Shown here: positions 13,356 through 15,398 of the stretch, piece after piece
How positions within the stretch are numbered: position 1 is the stretch's first letter
Layout of the letters: the number at the start of each line of letters is the position of its first letter
Source of the DNA: DATKMS01 sp041497995
Lineage (GTDB): Bacteria > Desulfobacterota > Binatia > HRBIN30
Reading direction: 5' to 3'
Assembly (NCBI GenBank): GCA_041497995.1
Contig: JBGQHM010000130.1
Span: 1-15,398 of the forward strand
DNA length: 15,398 nt
Notes under the pieces: generated by a model
What the model saw: only the letters and a program-made list of their open reading frames with translations
The model's database searches: none
What the model was told of the DNA's origin: nothing
Position numbers and translations under genes: made by a program

Positions 13356-14716
13356 TCATGCTGCCGCCTCGGCCGCACCCGTGGGTGACCCCTGGGTGAC
13401 CTGGGGCGACCCGGCCGGTAACTGATCGAGGATTGTCACCGGCCCTTCGTGCTCGCCCGGCAGGAGATGCGAGTACGTGTCGAGCGTCATCTTGAGCGAG
13501 CTGTGTCCAAGCTGCTGCTGAATGAATTTGACGTTGGCGCCGCGGCTGAGCAGACGCGACGCGTACGTGTGCCGAAGATCGTGCAAGCGGTAGCACTTGA
13601 GCTTGGCCGCAGTGAGCAGGGGATACCAGAATCGCCGCCGCAGATTGTCCAGATCAATCAGCTCCCCCGTCCCATCCGGAAAGACCCACGCGGTCATCAT
13701 CGCGGCATCGCGTTCCGCTTCGTCCGCGATGTGTTGCTCCAGGTCGAGGACCGTCACGTTGCCGAAGCGATCGCGGCGCGCGGCTTGGTGCCGCTGCCAG
13801 AGTGCATCCTTGAGCCGCGGCGTCAGATACACCTTGCGCGCGCGGCCGCTCTTCGGCACGTCGAGCGCGCCACACGTGTAGGCGCGCCACACGTGTAGGC
13901 GCGCCGCACGTGGGCGTAGTCGCCCTGCCAGGCGACATCGCCCCATTGCAGGGCCAAGGCCTCTCCGATCCGCACGCCGGAGTCGGCGAGCATGAGGAGC
14001 AGGTCAGCATGTTTGCGGAACGGATAGACGGTCTTACCAGCGCGCTCGATGGCATGCGCCTCTGCCGTCGCCAGGAGCGTGGTGAGCTCCACCTCGCTCA
14101 GTGCATCGACGCGTCGCTTCTCTTCGGCGTGTCGCTCGCGTGAACTGCGCGTCCTGCCCTTCCCGATCGTCGACACGGGATTCAAGGGGATCAACTCTGC
14201 GTCGACGGCATCACCAAGCACGGCGCTCAACACGCGCAGGTGCTTCTCGACATTGCGCCGGGAGAGCTTTTGCCCCCGGCGCCGGCCCTTACGATTGCTG
14301 GCTGCCTCGAGCGTCGCCTTGAGTGCCTTGACGTCACGCGAGCTGATCGCGCTGATGCGCGTCTCCTCGCCCAGGAGCGGGAGGAGGCGACTCTCCAGGC
14401 ACGATCGATAGTCCTTGATCGTGGACACCTTGAGACCGGCATCCGGTCGGCCGGCGTCGGGCGCGACGCGCGCGAGGTAGGCCGTCACGAACTCCTTGAG
14501 CGTCGGCCCGGGATCCGGTGGCGGTGCTTCGGGGGTGGGAAGACCCATTTTGATAGCCGCCTCGAGCCCGCTGGCCTTCTCGGCGAGCTGTTCGGCGGCC
14601 TTCTTCGACTTGCAGCGCTTCGACGTGCGAATGATGCGTCCGTCCGGCAGCCGACTCTTGCGGAAGACCCACCAGATCCCGCTGCCTGCCTGCTTCTCTT
14701 TCACCCACACTGCCAT
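13356..14716 (-). pseudogene. Tyrosine recombinase (integrase) gene, frameshifted by a 17-bp tandem duplication
   Basis: A phage-type integrase gene from ATG 14716 to TGA 13358-13356. The N-terminal arm-binding-like part starts MAVWVKEKQAGSGIWWVFRK. A SAM-like core-binding domain covers about residues 90-190 (STIKDYRSCLESRLLPLLG). The catalytic domain has Arg I in GVRIGEAL, the hairpin Lys in VPKSGRARKVYL, HDLRH (the HxxR box), LGHSS, and the nucleophile Tyr in DTYSHLLP. The frame breaks between the first Arg and the Lys. Removing one copy of the duplicated 17-mer restores AYTCGALDVPKSG and leaves exactly 448 codons including the stop. As it stands, translation ends at 13823 without the Lys, HxxR or Tyr. 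GGAGGGGTGA just upstream is a good ribosome-binding site and contains the stop of the preceding gene. Confidence 0.9.
13865..13898. repeat. Perfect 17-bp tandem duplication inside the integrase gene
   Basis: GCGCGCCACACGTGTAG occurs twice without mismatch (13865-13881 and 13882-13898). It is followed by a natural third near-copy of 14 bases, GCGCGCCGCACGTG (13899-13912), with one difference. The pre-existing near-repeat explains how slippage could add a unit. Seventeen is not a multiple of three, so the duplication shifts the frame. Confidence 0.95.
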
Positions 14717-14720
14717 GGCG

Positions 14721-15035
14721 TCACCCCTCCTCCGTCGCTGCGGCCGCTTCCCGCTCGGCGAGAAGTCGCTCGAACAGGCCGCGCCCCTTCCACCGCTGAT
14801 AGTTGCTGATCTCCTCCACCGTCACGAAGTGATCGCCGTACATGAGCGCGACGGCGAGGTATGGGAGCCCTGTCTCGCCCGCGAGCATGCGTTGCTGATC
14901 GACTTGGAGTTCAAGGCCCATGCCGCCCTCGGTGCGCTTCGCGGTGCCAACTGCCTCGAACATATCGATGAATGCCTCGATCCGCGTTGCGTCCGGTACC
15001 TGCGGCTCCTTCTTGCTCCGCTTGGTCGTCGCCAT
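14721..15035 (-). CDS. Small uncharacterised protein of the integrative element
   Basis: A 104-residue protein, MATTKRSKKEPQVPDATRIE and on, that I do not recognise. It has a basic, probably disordered start, a helix-rich middle (RIEAFIDMFEAVGTAKR), and a strand-like AVALMYGDHFVTVEEI before a C-terminal charged helix (FERLLAEREAAAATEEG). There are no Cys pairs, signal peptide or membrane segment. Its TGA is 4 bases before the integrase ATG, and it provides the integrase ribosome-binding site, so the two are co-translated. The ATG at 15035 is chosen; a GTG two codons upstream (15041) overlaps the previous stop and is possible. Position next to the integrase suggests a directionality or regulatory factor, but no helix-turn-helix is evident, so this is only a guess. 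Confidence 0.7.
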   Translation of the reverse strand: MATTKRSKKEPQVPDATRIEAFIDMFEAVGTAKRTEGGMGLELQVDQQRMLAGETGLPYLAVALMYGDHFVTVEEISNYQRWKGRGLFERLLAEREAAAATEEG

Positions 15036-15037
15036 GG

Positions 15038-15376
15038 TCACACCTTCCCCGCTGCTGAAGACCGAGGCATCAGGGCGTGCTGCAGTTGGTCGGGCAGGCC
15101 GTCAACCTCGTGCTGCCAGTGCCACGTGATCCACTCCACGATGTCCGCTTCGCTCACTTCGGGATTGTCGGTGTACTCGTCGGCCTGGAGCCGCAAGAGC
15201 ATGTAGGGCACTTGCAGCTTGGTGGCCAGCTCGCGGAGCAGTTCGTTCTCGCACGTGAACTCCTCGAAGCGCTGGGTATGATCGTTGTCGCCCTTCTCTA
15301 TCCCCAGCAGGATGTACAACACCTCTTGCGCCACGTCCGCCCGCGTCGCTGGGTCGAGCTGTGCGAGTGCGCTCAC
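15038..15376 (-). CDS. Small uncharacterised acidic protein, possibly extending past the window
   Basis: From the GTG at 15376 the protein is 112 residues, but the frame stays open to the window edge (upstream residues TPQKWPE), so the true start may lie outside. It is acidic and helical, with TRADVAQEVLYILLGIEKGD, HTQRFEEFTCENELLRELAT and LRLQADEYTDNPEVSEADIV, and a Trp-rich piece VEWITWHWQHEV near the C-terminus. I see no known domain. Its TGA lies 2 bases before the ATG of the next gene and overlaps that gene's alternative GTG start, so these genes form one operon with the integrase. GGAG touches the GTG directly, which is too close for a ribosome-binding site and favours a start further upstream. 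Confidence 0.65.
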   Translation of the reverse strand: MSALAQLDPATRADVAQEVLYILLGIEKGDNDHTQRFEEFTCENELLRELATKLQVPYMLLRLQADEYTDNPEVSEADIVEWITWHWQHEVDGLPDQLQHALMPRSSAAGKV

Positions 15377-15398
15377 CTCCGGCCACTTCTGCGGTGTC

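Noticed and set aside
13255..13596. A minus-strand frame ending in RGRTGDLMLGKHTL
   Set aside because: The C-terminal part is simply the antisense of tRNA-Gly and the rest is out of frame with the integrase. Such peptides are a common annotation artefact.

Overview
The window is GC-rich DNA (by eye well above 60%) with densely packed genes on both strands. It comes from a bacterium that makes lipoproteins with several non-cytoplasmic motifs. The mix of a CX4CH plus type II copper monooxygenase-like lipoprotein, a PKD lipoprotein, a DUF4062-NTPase-TPR protein and many degenerate heptamer repeats suggests an uncultured member of the old Deltaproteobacteria (Myxococcota or Binatia-like). This placement is inference, since the window has no rRNA or other phylogenetic marker.

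Layout. 1-1459 (minus): a glutamine synthetase-family enzyme of the gamma-glutamylpolyamine type, followed 3 bases after its stop by the first codons of a probable gamma-glutamyl-GABA hydrolase that runs off the left edge; together they suggest polyamine catabolism. 1565-4716 (minus): one broken gene of about 1050 codons (DUF4062, P-loop NTPase, winged-helix/TPR) carrying an amber codon, a one-base frameshift and an ochre codon. 4717-5135: a gene-free stretch with an inverted-repeat element and a period-10 repeat. 5136-8008 (plus): GH1 beta-glucosidase, SAM methyltransferase, NUDIX hydrolase and CDGSH iron-sulfur protein. 8186-9604 (minus): CX4CH/copper monooxygenase-like lipoprotein. 9762-11566 (plus): type II peroxiredoxin and an MFS transporter, separated by an inverted pair of heptamer arrays. 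11612-11684 (minus): tRNA-Cys(GCA). 11836-12612 (plus): PKD lipoprotein. 12671-13138 (minus): a 155-residue uncharacterised protein. 13236-13309 (plus): tRNA-Gly(GCC) with a clear sigma70-type promoter and terminator. 13356 to the right edge (minus): a tyrosine recombinase gene frameshifted by a perfect 17-bp tandem duplication, preceded by two small tightly coupled genes of unknown function. This is the integrase end of an element probably inserted at tRNA-Gly.

Most notable are four arrays of degenerate 7-bp units, each with a different heptamer. Two lie inside the reading frame of the DUF4062 pseudogene and two in intergenic space. The damaged genes are accessory ones (conflict-type NTPase, integrase), while housekeeping and metabolic genes look intact. 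I found no rRNA, CRISPR array or insertion sequence, and no complete new defence system. The nearest candidates are the broken DUF4062-STAND-like gene and the unread cargo of the tRNA-Gly element.
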